From Monosporascus cannonballus (taxonomy: Eukaryota; Ascomycota; Sordariomycetes; Xylariales): a stretch of DNA of 64,000 nucleotides. Every line of letters starts with the position of its first letter. Positions within the stretch are counted from its first letter, which is position 1. Position numbers and translations under genes: made by a program. Location: positions 186,001 through 250,000 of the forward strand of contig QJNS01000038.1 of NCBI GenBank assembly GCA_004154925.1. Reading direction: 5' to 3'. The notes under the pieces were generated by a model. That model was not told the origin of the DNA and searched no databases. It worked only from the letters and a program-made list of their open reading frames with translations. Below, in pieces: positions 34,571 to 45,679 of this stretch.

Positions 34571-35761
34571 TCCTAGGGAAAGCGAACCCAGTTATTAGGA
34601 GATATGTATAACCAAGACAGAAGGTCTGAGCATGGGAACTATCCCAGCAGTATCTATGTATCTGTATCAGCGGAAACCACACAACTCTCAGCAAGTAAGT
34701 ATCTGACATGGTGATACGATGGTAGCACAAGACCGAAGGTGTTGTTTTGCATGGTTGGCCGTACAATGGCCGATTCCCATTGCACAGCTTTGGTGGGGAA
34801 TGTGGCTTCCCATGTATAAGGAGATAATGGTAGGACAGATAAGTGGCCTCGAACTTTTACGATTCACGGTCCACGGCCCACGGCTGTCTCACGTCTAATC
34901 ACGTCGACCTACATAACGCGTGCCTTTTGTTGACGTATGATGTAGATATATATGTAGGTATGGCATATAAATCGACAGGCAGAAGGGGCCACATAGAGCT
35001 ATCGAAATCCCTTATACTGGTTTATACTTCTGGCATAATAAACTAGAGGGATTAGTGTGTTTCCCCTTGGTCATAAGCTGTGATTAGCACATCCTGTTTG
35101 TGTCCGGCTAGGATTTAACACCCATGTTATGTGAACCGTGAATATGATGGCAAACTTGCAGTGGGACAAACAAAAGTAAGGCTAGAGAACGCATGATTCG
35201 AACAGCTGTAGATATGGGATATTCCAGAGAATTTCCTACCTGCCTACCTATCCATCAGATACCATGTGCACATTACTTACTTGCATATGTACTTAGGCAT
35301 ACTGCTGCCGATGTATATAGTCATTGCAAATTCCCTAAAACCTTGAGCTCATAACACCGACCTTTTACGGAGCGTGTAAAGAATCTGGGATCAAATCCAT
35401 ATTTGTCATTTAATTCCCTCTTCGCCAAAACTTTCCACCTACCTGTTCATCCCAACCTCGCAAGCTTGCACAGGTACCAGACAGCATCACGCACTTTCTG
35501 GTTACTTGGGCACCTAGTTTCCTCTTCAGCCTTGTGGCCTGGCACCTTCTTCGACTTGTCGTTATTTCCTTCAGATGGCAATCTTCCTGTACCTCACGTA
35601 CGGTTGAGAAATTTCGCAGGATGCATGGCTGAAGCTACCCCATCCTCGTCGGTTTTGACCCTCCCACTTCTCACAACCATCTCTTACTCGTCTTCCTTGA
35701 CTATTTTGTCGATAAAGGCAAGGTATCACTATCAGTATTCTTCCTTGTCATTAAACACCGC

Positions 35762-35810
35762 GGGGGGGGGGGGGGGGGGNNNNNNNNNNAAAACCACCCC
35801 CCCCCCCCCG
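35762..35810. other. Assembly gap: G-run, 10 Ns, C-run
   Basis: Eighteen G residues (35762-35779) are followed by ten Ns (35780-35789), a short AAAACCA, then a run of C. The complementary homopolymers facing a fixed-size gap suggest a collapsed or chemistry-limited region rather than natural sequence. Confidence 0.9.
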
Positions 35811-35997
35811 CGCCCAAAAAAAAATCAGATATTCATGGTACATTCGATGCTCGTGTGCCCTTTAAACCTGGGATGATACGGTCGTGATTCCATTTCAACA
35901 TCCATAACTCCTCCTCCTCATTCACACATCCGCACCCCCTCCATCTTACTTTCTTGTTACACCCGGATTAGACTGAATTCAAGTCTCCCAGCCCATC

Positions 35998-37626
35998 ATG
36001 GCGGAATCCCTTGAGAACCTCCAGGGAGAAGCTATTGATCAAGACGATCAGTGCCCACTGGGAGATAAACTCAAATGGTGGGCATGCTCAAACCCATTGA
36101 GCCACTTCAGAGGTTGCTGCTCTATAGATCCTTGTGCCGGCGCCGAGTGCCCTGATCCGATAGAATGGCAGCATCCGAATCTCGACTTGAGTGACGACAC
36201 AGCTACCACCTCGACCGAGAAGACAACTCGCATCTCGACTAGGATGAGCGTGGGGCCCCCGGTCAGTGTGTCGTCGTCTACCGAGCATGACATCATCACC
36301 GCTACGATCATATCGTTTGATATCATTAGTGGCGAGCTTATCCCCTTCACCACCATTGTAATTACTATTACTGGCAGTGACGTTACTGTTGAGAGAACTA
36401 CCACCTCAACTGATGCGCCGACATCTCGAACAATCGACACTATACTAACATCTTCAACAATCGAGGATGCACCAAGGTCTTCCACAATCAAGACTGCGCT
36501 GACGGACCCAACTTCTTCCAGCGCAGCCAATAACTCCACTTCCAGCACTGGCGAAGCAGAATCAGGACGGCTGTCCTCCTCGGCTATTATAGGCATATCT
36601 ATTGGTAGCTCGAGTGCAGTATTATTTGTCGGGTGCCTGATCTTCCTCCTCATTCGGCGCCGTAAGCGTTCGAACCGTGTCCTTTCGGTGGGTGCCGCTT
36701 CCCCGCCCCGGCACCATGATGGCAAGTTCGTGGGAACGCCCCTAAGCCGGCCGACTGTCTCCACTGAACCTACCGTGGGTGTGAATGGCGACGATGACGT
36801 ATTCGCACCGTTTGGAGGTCAGTTCTTATTCTACATTCCTCTCTGTTATCGTCCCACCAAGCCCGTAACTGCCAATTGTCACTATTAGCTTTCCCTCCTT
36901 GTCCTTATGCTGTCACCCACATACTGACATATATACCTAGGGCATGCAAATAGCCAGAGGGCATTTCCAAACCCGCTCCCTTCACACGCACCGCGCGTGC
37001 ACATACGGGCAGGAGGATCGTCAATGCGCCAGAACCATCCCAGCTCGACTGATACTTTCGTAAACACTCCCTCGTCAGTGACTTCTTCGACCCAGCCGGT
37101 GTGCGCCAATAAGACGAGCAGTGATGCCATCGCAGAAGAAGTTCCTGAGCTCGAGAGCCCGAGACCAGGTTCTGGGGTTGGATCTGCTGTTGCGAGAGAG
37201 ATCACCATGGTCCGGCCGAACTCACAACCAAGATGTATCGAGCTTGAGTCTCCGGGAAGCGACGGTGTATCTGCCCCAGGGAAATCTGCGCCTGCCGAAT
37301 TACCAACGCCGACGTCCGTCTCGTGCCAGGACTCTCGCGCCAGCCAAGCACAGACGCAGAGTCCTACCTCAAGCGGTCATCAGGATGCGTGCCTTAGACC
37401 GGTGAGCGGACGCACCGCTACTGGTGGAGTGGCGCATCCGCTACCTCTTACCCCCGGCTTCCCCGGTACGCAGATGAGGATCCAAGGATGTGCGCCTGAC
37501 ATGGAGCATGATCGCCAGTCTGGCGACGTCCAGCAAGAGCAGACATCCCAGCTCAGACCAAACCTCAACCCTACTTCAGATGAGCGCGAGAAGAATCAGT
37601 ATGTGACTAGCTGGGCTCAGCTGTGA
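35998..37626 (+). CDS. Ser/Thr-rich single-pass membrane protein with N-terminal Cys motif
   Basis: Two exons (35998-36817 and 36941-37626) join across a 123-bp GTCAGT...CTAG intron to give 501 residues. The N-terminal ~60 residues contain KLKWWACSN, then FRGCCSIDPC and ECPDP. I recognise this cysteine motif from many uncharacterised ascomycete membrane proteins. It is followed by a Ser/Thr-rich, probably O-glycosylated stretch (about 65-190). One transmembrane helix follows (about 200-220, IIGISIGSSSAVLFVGCLIFLLI) with a basic stop-transfer RRRKRSNR. The ~280-residue cytosolic tail is Pro/Ser/Thr/Gln-rich and disordered. The topology resembles Mid2/Wsc-type cell-wall sensors, but no WSC domain is present and there is no obvious signal peptide, so a sensor role is only an inference. 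Confidence 0.75.
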
Positions 37627-38658
37627 GAATGGAATGGACCATGGAATATGATCTCTTACGTGTCGGTGGACGTGGAATTATGAATTGCAGAGTGTATATA
37701 CGCACGAAAACACGGTGGGCATCAAGACGGCTATGTGTTCGTGGATAATTTGCTACTACCAAGCAAGTGGTACGGGAACCAGTTAAGGAACCAGGTTAGG
37801 GGGGATGTAAGGTAGGACACAGCTGAACTGGATCCGTCAATTGCTCCCATGCCTTGCGTAAACTCGGTCTTGTACGCACAAAGCACACAGGCCCAAGGAG
37901 AGGGCAAGCAAGATTACTGAAAAATATGAAAACTCGAGCTCATATAGCAACACTCTCGCATGCCGCTGAGTAAAGGCACCTAACCAGACCTGACTCATCC
38001 TAATGTGTTGTTGTACCTTTTTATTGTCAATCTTTTACCATGCGCAAGAAGCGGGTGCTTAATCCACATACACAGTTATCTTTAAGTGTGCATTTGCCTT
38101 CCAATCTTTATCTGGGGTATATGGCAGCACGCAAGAGACGAAACCGGGAGACAACGTAAAAAGGAACCAGCTGTAGAAAGAAGCCAACAGATTATACGAG
38201 GCGTGGGAGCCCCGCCGGGGAAAGGGAAAAAAGAGAAAAGAAGAATTGACCGGACCCTACCTACGCCGCCCATGCATGCGATCAATGTGATGTTGAACAA
38301 CCCCTTTTTCTTTTTTCCTGTCGACCGCCGAATCAGATGCAATCTAGGCATAAACGCCTGCCGTGGGACCCTGCTTCGTCTCGTTCCATGCATTACCGTG
38401 CCATATGCTCCCCCATCCTTTGTTTTCTAAGCCAGCTCCGCGGTCCTCTTCGTGCGTGTCCCGGGCCAATGGCAGTAGTCATCGTACATGGTGGTTTTTG
38501 CTGTTCTTGTGGGTATCTCGTAGGGCCGGATTCTGGGCAACGCCCGCCCTTGTGAAAAGAAAAGAACCGCCGATCTTGAAGAGCGATCGGCATAGCCAAC
38601 CGTTGACACGGGAACTAACTCGCAGGGCGCGCTTTCTCGGCTTGTTGTTCGCGCTCGC
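37627..38658. other. Convergent intergenic region
   Basis: This lies between the 3' ends of the membrane-protein gene and Rpb4. ORFs on both strands near 38,080-38,430 mirror each other and lack recognisable motifs. Confidence 0.5.
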
Positions 38659-39400
38659 TCATCGCGGCATCAGCTTGTACATCTCGTCGAGCAGGTCCTG
38701 CAGGTCCTCGTCGGAGATCTTGTCCTGCAGCGAGGGGATCAGGGTCTTGGCCTCCTCGGCGGTCTCGCAGCAGAGCGACCCTGTTGAGTTTTTGCGATCC
38801 ACATTAGCCCCCGACGTTCTGTCCCTCTCGTCCTCCCTCACCAGAGTTGTGGGGCTCCCCGCCAACACGACGCGACTGCCACGTCTGTCTATGATTGCTT
38901 GGAGCGAGAGGAGACAAAAAAAAGACAACATACCCAGCTGTGCACGCTCGAACTTGTGGAACTCCTTGTGCGCGCTGAGCAGGCGCTCGACGGCCTCGAC
39001 GTTCTCCTTCTTCTTGAAGCGCGAGAACGCGTCCAGGTAGTCGACAGTCTTGGTGAGCATTCTGCGTGCCGGCACAAATTCAATCCGCATTAGTTAAAAC
39101 ACACACTCACACTCACACACACACACACACACGACATCCCCGACACATGCCCAATTTTCTTCTTTGGTTTTTCTTGCCCCTTCCCTCCAGGACGGGACAA
39201 GGACGGGACAGGACGTACTCGGTCTCATTCATCTTGCGCTCGTTGCGCCGCTTTGTAACCAGCGCGTTGATGACCAGCGCCGCCTCGGACAGGGTCAGCG
39301 TCTCGACGTCCTGGAACTCGCCGAGGTTGATGGTGTCGCCGGCCTCCTCGTTGCCTGCGGGGCGCGGCTTGGGGCGCGAGGTCGGAGCATGCTGCGACAT
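38659..39400 (-). CDS. RPB4: RNA polymerase II subunit Rpb4
   Basis: Rpb4 pairs with Rpb7 to form the stalk of RNA polymerase II. It acts in initiation and termination and in coupling transcription to mRNA decay. Three exons (39219-39400, 38934-39061, 38659-38780) with introns 39062-39218 and 38781-38933 give 143 residues. Exon junctions read NETE/MLTKTVDYLDAF and ERAQLG/SLCCETAEEAKTL. Diagnostic motifs are ETLTLSEAALVINA near the N-terminus, FERAQLGSLCC in the middle and AKTLIPSLQDKISDEDLQDLL at the C-terminus. Length and order match fungal Rpb4. A (CA)n microsatellite occupies part of intron 1. The gene is divergent from Trs23 across about 650 bp. Confidence 0.93.
39101..39132. repeat. (CA)n microsatellite in Rpb4 intron 1
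   Basis: An alternating AC run with two CTCA interruptions sits inside the first intron of the Rpb4 gene, about 40-70 bp upstream of its 3' splice site on the minus strand. Confidence 0.9.
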
Positions 39401-40048
39401 TGTCGTCCGCGAGATCTCTCTCTCACTCTCACTCTGTCCCTCTCTCCGTTCGAAGGCGGGCGGTATCTAGAGGGGGAGCCCCCTGGATGCGTGCTGTCGT
39501 TACGCGCGGCGTCCCTGCAGCGATGAGAGAGGTGAACCCGACTTACGGCGTCCGCGAATGGATCTGGGTGGTTTAGAGGAGGGTCGTCGATGACTGAGGA
39601 TCTGTGAGGAAGGTTGCGATAATCAAAGGTTCTGACAAAGAAGGGAGGATGCGGCTGGATGCAAAGCCGAGCTTAAGGTTTAGCGCACGGCTTAGCGCGT
39701 TCTGGGCCAGGTGTGGGCCACATACACCCCTGGACCTGTAACGTTGGGTAAGCCCCGGGGAGCCGCAAGAGATACGTACTTATGCTGGGGAAACTCCGGC
39801 TATTCTCTTCAATGCCGCTGTGAGATACGTACCGAAAGACCGCCAAGGTAGGTACATTCGAGCAGGGGAGTGTGTGCTCATGTCCATTGGTGATTCGTAG
39901 CGAAGCACCGGCTCGGATAATCGTCGCCTTGGAACACCTGAGCATAGAGGCCGCTATCGATTTACGAGATGAACCAGATATACTACTGTACAAATACAAG
40001 CACTTGATAACCTGGGACCAGCCCCATCGTCCTCCCACATTTTCCACG

Positions 40049-40752
40049 ATGTAAGTATAAACCGGAACTGCCAAGAAAACGCGAATACTAACCATCACAT
40101 AGGGGTGTCCTAGCTCTCATCATAATCAATAAGGCAGGCGGTCTCATCTACAACCGCAACTTCGGCGAAGGCCTCAACAAGCTGGATACAAATGACTATC
40201 TAGTCCTCGCGGGGACCTTCCACGGGTAAGCTCCACCGTTTAGGCCTTAATGGGGGGAGGGGAAGGGGAGGGCCGTCTCCTCTCCGACCAGGCGAGAGCA
40301 CCCACGCTGACGCTTCGCCCCGTCCGATCCACAGCGTGCACGCCATAACAGCGCGGCTGAACCCCCTGCAGGGCCGTCTGGCAGCGCAGCAGCAGCAGCA
40401 GCAGCAACAGGCCGCGCAACAGCAGGGGACGGCAGCAGCAGCGTCCGGACAGCAGGGCGGCGCGGCGGCGGCGGCGACGATACCGAGCCGGGCGGAGCCG
40501 CCGTCGGGGCTCGAGGTGATGGAGACGGAGAACTTCCGGCTGCAGTGCTTCAACACGCTGACGGGGACCAAGTTCCTGCTCTTCACCGACACCATGCAGG
40601 CCAACGTCGACGTCGTCGCGCGCCGCGTCTACGACCTCTACGCCGACTACGTCATGAAGAACCCCTTCTACCAGCTCGAGATGCCCGTCCGCTGCGACGC
40701 CTTCGAGCGGAAGCTCACCTCGTACATCCGGGAGATTAACAGTTCCCGGTGA
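40049..40752 (+). CDS. TRS23: TRAPP complex subunit Trs23 (TRAPPC4)
   Basis: Trs23 is a core longin-like subunit of TRAPP, the exchange factor for the Rab GTPase Ypt1 in ER-Golgi and Golgi traffic. Exons are 40049-40050, 40103-40225 and 40335-40752 (180 residues). The initiator ATG is split: AT precedes a GTAAGT donor, G follows the acceptor at 40102, and a TACTAAC branch site lies between. Exon 2 gives [19 protein letters not shown] and [13 protein letters not shown]. Exon 3 continues [10 protein letters not shown], then a Gln/Ala-rich insert (about residues 57-85), [19 protein letters not shown] and the C-terminal [20 protein letters not shown]. The polyQ/Ala insert sits in a loop where the family is variable. 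No other upstream in-frame start fits. Confidence 0.92.
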
Positions 40753-41254
40753 GAGACCTGAGGAGCGTGGAGAGCATGAGAGAGAGAGAGGAGGGGGGGG
40801 TTAGAGGGAGAGGGGACGGACGGACTGAGGGGAGGGAAGGGAGGAGGGGGCCGTGGGGAGGCGCGAGCGGTTCCATGGAACGTGTGTGCTTCAGGGTCAA
40901 GTGTAAGGTGGCTTCCTTGACGCTCAAAGCAAGCAGATGACGACGACTGGGGTTGGCGAAATGCCAAGGCAAAGCGGCAAGTGAAGCTAAGCCGAGAGTC
41001 GGTCACGGCGGTACGGAGGGTGCGTCCATGCACGAGCTGCATATGTATGTTGGCGTTTGGAGTCGATTAGGCCTGTTCGAAGATCTATATTGTCTTATGA
41101 TCATACGGAAGAGAATTGCCGTTACCTCATGCAATCGGGTGACATTCCCTTCAAGCCACTACCGGTGCCTCTGATCTAACTAATTGTACAAGTCCACGAA
41201 ACTCCGTGATCCATGCGTATGAGACGGGTGAAGTTAGCAAAGATGCACGTCCTA

Positions 41255-42235
41255 CTACGAAGTGTCCATCTTGTCTCCGCCGTCCTTCTTGTTGTCATCC
41301 TTTTTCTCTCCCGATGAGCCGCTTCCGCTCCCGCTTCCGCTGGGCTCGCCTTGCTGATTCAACAGGGGCTGGGCCTCGTCCTCTTCCTTGATGCCCTCCA
41401 AGTTCGACTTCTTCGCGGCCTCCTCCTGCGCCTTCGCCTCCTTGGCCTGTCTCGCGTTCTCCTCCTCCATACTCATGCGGAGAGCAAGCGCCAACTCCGG
41501 ATCGGTATTAGGGTCGAAGTCGAAATCGCCGAAGTCGCCGCCGCCTCCGGCACCGCCCGTGCCGCCGGCAGCCGCTCCCTCGCCGAGAAGGATAGGCGTG
41601 GCAAGCAGCTGGTCGCTCAACAGTCTGCCGTCGGCAGGGGCGACGATGAAATGGGAGCTGTCGGATCCCTTGACCACGTTGTTGAAGGCCTCGAGCTTCT
41701 TCTGCACGTCGTCGTCGATCTCGCCGAACAGGATGAAGTCGACGTCTATGTTTCCCTTCTTCATCTTCTTCGCCAGGGACACCAGCTTCTTCTCGTCGTC
41801 GTCTACGGGCGAGCACACAAACACCATGATGCGTTGGCGCTGGGCCTTGTTTTGTCGGTGCTTCAGCGCAAGCTGTTGCGGGCACGTTAGCAGGTCGTCT
41901 TAAAAAGTAATAAATCCTTTCGATCCGAGCAAGAAGTAACGTACGCTGGCGATCTGAATTGCCGTAGCGAGGTGGCAAGAGCCGGATATCTTCTTCTTCG
42001 TCCGATGAAGACCTGCCAGGATCTTGCCGCGTTCCGTCGTCAGAGTAGTAAGAACCTCGGGTCCCTTGCCGCCCATGCTCATCAGGCCGACGCTGCTCTC
42101 TGGATTATCTTGCAAGATGTGATCCGCTAAGATGTTTATGGCATCCGCTTGGGAGTCGAAACGAGTCGGTTGGAAGTCGCCATTTCTTGAGGATTCGCTG
42201 TTATCGACTACTATCATGCACGCGGTTAAGGGCAT
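41255..42235 (-). CDS. RPN10: 26S proteasome ubiquitin receptor Rpn10
   Basis: Rpn10 binds polyubiquitin chains and stabilises the lid-base contact of the 26S proteasome. Two exons (41945-42235, 41255-41872) flank a 72-bp intron (41873-41944, GTACGT donor, GCTAAC branch) and give 302 residues. The VWA domain starts TACMIVVDNSESSRNGDF and includes GSCHLATAIQIAS/LALKHRQNK across the splice and IMVFVCSPVDDDEKKL. The ubiquitin-interacting motif NTDPELALALRMSMEEENARQ is near residue 220. A Gly-rich linker precedes it, and an acidic/lysine-rich tail (GEKKDDNKKDGGDKMD) follows. All expected parts are present. The gene converges on Trs23. Confidence 0.95.
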
Positions 42236-42488
42236 CTTGACGGTCGATATGAGGCTGACGATCCCAGTTGCAATAGTATCTTGGCGAAGGAATCTCAGAT
42301 ATGGTGGATGAGGTCGTGGGGCGGGTTAAGGTGAAGATGGCTTTGTATGAGGAGGTTGATGGATGTGTGGGTTGCGATGCGAAAGACGATGTACGTAAGT
42401 TGACTGACAGCCTTGGGAGAGGTACTACGGTACTGTATGCAGACCCACAGGAGCTCTTGGGGGAGTGTAGAATATGCACTTACTACGT

Positions 42489-42722
42489 CGTAGGAGTAAG
42501 TTTGACGCCCGAGTAAGGTATTCTGTATTTGATTAGGTTTAAATTTATTCTTTATTATTACTCTACAAATTCTAAACGTTAAACCTTCTGATACAGAAAA
42601 TGTTCAAATATTGTTCGATTCCGATTACCCAAACGCTTATATGAATTACACCCCTAATATAGTGATAACTTTAAATCTAGGTACCTCTAGGGCGCTCCTG
42701 AAAGGGAGATGTTAAAATTCGG
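42489..42722 (+). repeat. Dispersed ~230-bp repeat, copy 1 (SINE-like)
   Basis: It starts CGTAGGAGTAAGTTTGACG and ends GTTAAAATTCGG. The same arrangement, with scattered substitutions, occurs at 60937-61160. Shared blocks in the same order include an A+T-rich TTTATTATTA stretch, GATTCCG, CTTATATG(A/G)ATTA and TTAAAATTCGG. It is non-coding and lies between Rpn10 and the borealin-like gene. Confidence 0.55.
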
Positions 42723-43086
42723 CCTCTTACTCAGCATGCCACTTCAGGACAACCACGAATGCTTTCCATTTATTGCATAATGCCCCGATTAGCGATTCGT
42801 TGCGCACGCATCTATAAATCGATATGCAAATATCCACGCTTTGGATTTAAATAGGGGTCAGTGAACGCCCCATCTTGACCCGCCGCAGCCAATAGCGTCC
42901 GTGCTCTCGCTCTTGTTTACTTCGTATGGATTGTTATCACTTGAAGCCAATCTAAACCATCTTAGCAACTACCAAAAGAAGCCACAACCACAAGATATCC
43001 TTTTCGTCGTTACGAAGAATACGCGTTTTCCTACGAGCAAAATCTCAATTCGAACCTAACACCCAACTCCCAGAAATATCACCAGA

Positions 43087-44400
43087 ATGGCGCCAGTAAG
43101 GAAGCGTCAGTCGTCGCAAAGTCCGACCCCGTCGACGCCGCAGAGAAGCCCTATAAAGAAGACGCGAAGGATGGCCATCTCGCTCGCGCAGAAACAGGCT
43201 CTCATTGACAACCTCCAGCTAGAGAGTGCGTTGAGAATCCTCCCCGCGAGTAGCTACTATGGGGCACACCCCGCGACTAGGCTAACCGCGCTGATGCAGT
43301 CACGGAACGCGCCAGGAGGCTCCGGGCACAGTACAACATCCAGGCGCAGCAACTTCGGTCGCGGGTGGAAATGCGTATTAATCGTATCCCGACCACCCTA
43401 CGAAAGACGAAGATGGGCGAGCTGCTCGCCAAGTCATCGGCTGAACCGCAGCAACAACAACAACAACAAGAACAACAACCCAAACCGCCCAGCAGGCCCG
43501 CCGTGTACGCCGCGAGACCCCCGCCGGTCCCCGCCAAGGACGGCGCGCCGCCGCAGCCCATCGCGCGGAAGCCCGTGCCCGTGTCCAAGACGGCGCCGCC
43601 ACGCGGACAGAAGAGACTGAGGTATGTATGACGCGAGGGAGTGGACGTCTGAGGCGCGCCCCGGCTGACAGAAGGGACATAGCGAGGAGATGCCCAGCGC
43701 CGACAAGGAGAACCAGGGGGCCCTCGAGAATCCTAAGAAGAGACACCGTGGCCCACCTGCGGCCGGCGCCGCGGCCATCCAACCCGGAAAGGTGCTATCT
43801 CCTGCATCCTCGAACCGACGCATCATCCCCTCGCGGGAACGTCAGCCTTCGCCCATGAAGAACATGTTCGAGCGTCCAGCTTCGCCCACGAAGTCTATCA
43901 TCGAGCGCCCGGCCTCGCCCACGAAATCCCTGTTCGGGCGGCCGGCGTCCCCCGTAAAGGCGCCCGCGACGAAGACGTCTTCGTCGAATCTGCTGTCGAG
44001 TATGGTGGGGAGAGCAAAGGGGACGCGGGGCGCGGCCACCGCCGCGAGGAAGGCGACAACGACGGCGTTATCTTCCTCGATGAGCTCGAGTGCCGGGTCG
44101 ACGACGTCGTCCACACGCACGAGGAAAGCCGCGGCGCCGCCACCCGGCACGGCCGCTGCCACCACGACGCGCGGCAAGCGGAAGGTCAGCGTCATCAGCG
44201 AGTCTAGCGAGGGGAGCACGGGAACCGTGGTGAAGAAGACGGCTGCTTCGAGGGCAGCGAAGACTACTGCTGCTGCCCCCGCAGCCAAGAGAACAGTTAT
44301 GGGGACCATCAGGTCAGCTACCACCAAGAAGGCTGCGGCGGCGAAGCCGGCTGCATCCTCTACGACTACTGCAGGCGGACGGAAACTTAGGAAACGATAA
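43087..44400 (+). CDS. Borealin/Nbl1-like chromosomal passenger complex subunit
   Basis: Borealin (yeast Nbl1) forms a helical bundle with INCENP and survivin, directing Aurora kinase to centromeres and the spindle midzone. Exons 43087-43225, 43300-43621 and 43683-44400 (introns of 74 and 61 bp) give 392 residues. The N-terminal helix domain is assembled across intron 1: SLAQKQALIDNLQLE/ITERARRLRAQYN, then RVEMRINRIPTTLRKTKMGELL (about residues 31-90). This matches the borealin N-terminal family. A Gln/Pro-rich linker follows, then a (F/I)xRPASPTKS motif present three times (about 200-235, likely proline-directed kinase sites) and a long basic Ser/Thr/Ala/Lys-rich tail that could bind DNA or nucleosomes. 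The tail ends KLRKR. Confidence 0.8.
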
Positions 44401-44656
44401 TTTCTCGATTATTTGAGGAACTGGCATGTTATACTGTATCAATTATGGATAAAGGGTTCTAGGACGCGTGAAAACTGCATACGAAGGGGGCATGGCATTT
44501 CTGGTCTGGTTTGGTTTGGTTCGATACAGGTGTAGGGTCGCGGTTCTGGGATCCGGGCGGGTGTTCTTGTTGTTTTACTGGCTTCGTTATCGAATAATGT
44601 CAAGGACGAGCCGCTCCCTCCATCTACCTAGGCCGCTCAACAATGATGTTGCTCGC

Positions 44657-45679
44657 TCAACCCGCGCTTGCCTTCTTCTTCTTATCGTCTACCAGCTCGA
44701 TATTATCCTCTGGTATCTCCTTATACTTCTCCAGCAGGAACTCTTCTATCTCGTCGCTGACGTCGCCCTGCACCACGATCTCCTCCCCTCCGCTCGGTAC
44801 CTTCGTTACCGATGAGCCCGTGGCGAACTTCTTGCCGAACTCCTTTGCCACCTAGCAATATCATCAGCACCGTCAGCCGTAGCATGCTGCTGCTGCGGAA
44901 CCATGCTGTAGAAGATCGACTTACCTTCTTCAAGTCCAGGTTGAAAGCCTCCAGGCCTGAAACGGCCGTGACGTACTTCCGCTTGTTCCGCTCGACGCGC
45001 CTGATGGTGACGACGCTGTTCGCCATCTTGCTGGCCTGCTTCTGCTCGGCTTTCTCGGCCTGCGCGGCCTTCTTCTGCGCGTCCTTGGCCGCCCGCTTCT
45101 GCGCCTCGACGGACAGAGAGGCCGTCGCCGCCTCTAGGGCTTCTGTAGGGATCGAACTTTGTGGTTAGCAGACAATCCGTATATTATAAACCCAGGCGCC
45201 GAAGTTCCGATCGGCGGCGAAAGTGAAGGTTCCGTACCCGGGGACCATATCTTCTCGTAGAGATCCGGGTGATTCTTTTGTAGCCAGTCCTGGCATTTCT
45301 TGACCGTGCCGCCATATTCGCAGTACTGATGGCCCCCCCCCACCCCGCTTGTCAGTTTCCGACGGTGCACCTTTTATCTCTGATCGTAGGAAATCAAGAA
45401 AGCTTGATGCGATCCGCCTGGGTAGGTATCGAATGGTGTCCTGCGTACCTCTGGAGGAAGAGTACAAACTGAGTAGCGCGGCACACCATGTTAGCTTCAT
45501 TACCACCGAGACTGCTTAACAGTCTGACGCTGGGCAAATATGCTGCGGCCCCCCTGGCTCTTGTCTCTCAGGGGGGATCCCTTCTTGGCGAAAACAAAAA
45601 GACCGGACTCACCATCGCAATAAATCACATGTCGACCCTGAGGCTCACTAGGAACATCTTGCTGCTCCGTGTCGGCCAT
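44657..45679 (-). CDS. TMA22: Translation machinery-associated protein Tma22 (DENR homologue), SUI1 domain
   Basis: Tma22 with Tma20 (MCT-1) recycles 40S subunits and aids re-initiation. Five exons give 195 residues: 45613-45679, 45449-45468, 45238-45325, 44925-45142 and 44657-44851. Exon 2 is a 20-nt microexon coding VCTLPPE; it is needed to join HVIYCDG to YCEYGGTVKKCQDWL and keeps the paired Cys residues of the zinc-binding N-terminus. Exon 4 carries a K/A/E/Q-rich helix and the SUI1 domain start (VVTIRRVERNKRKYVTAVSGLE). Exon 5 carries AKEFGKKFATGSSVTK and a lysine-rich end. All splice sites are GT-AG. Intron 2 has a G-rich run just before its acceptor. Confidence 0.9.

Larger units (their letters stand above)
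33290..35997. other. Intergenic region with simple repeats and an assembly gap
   Basis: No gene is supported. The sequence TTGGCCGTTAAATTTTT is directly repeated near 34322-34350, and a polypyrimidine minisatellite and a gap (separate entries) lie inside. A 157-codon plus-strand ORF (35403-35876) crosses the Ns and is therefore unreliable. Confidence 0.5.

Noticed and set aside
40200..40604. Cys-rich 134-codon minus ORF
   Set aside because: Its CCCCCC tracts are the reverse complement of the CAG/GCA polyQ-Ala insert of Trs23.
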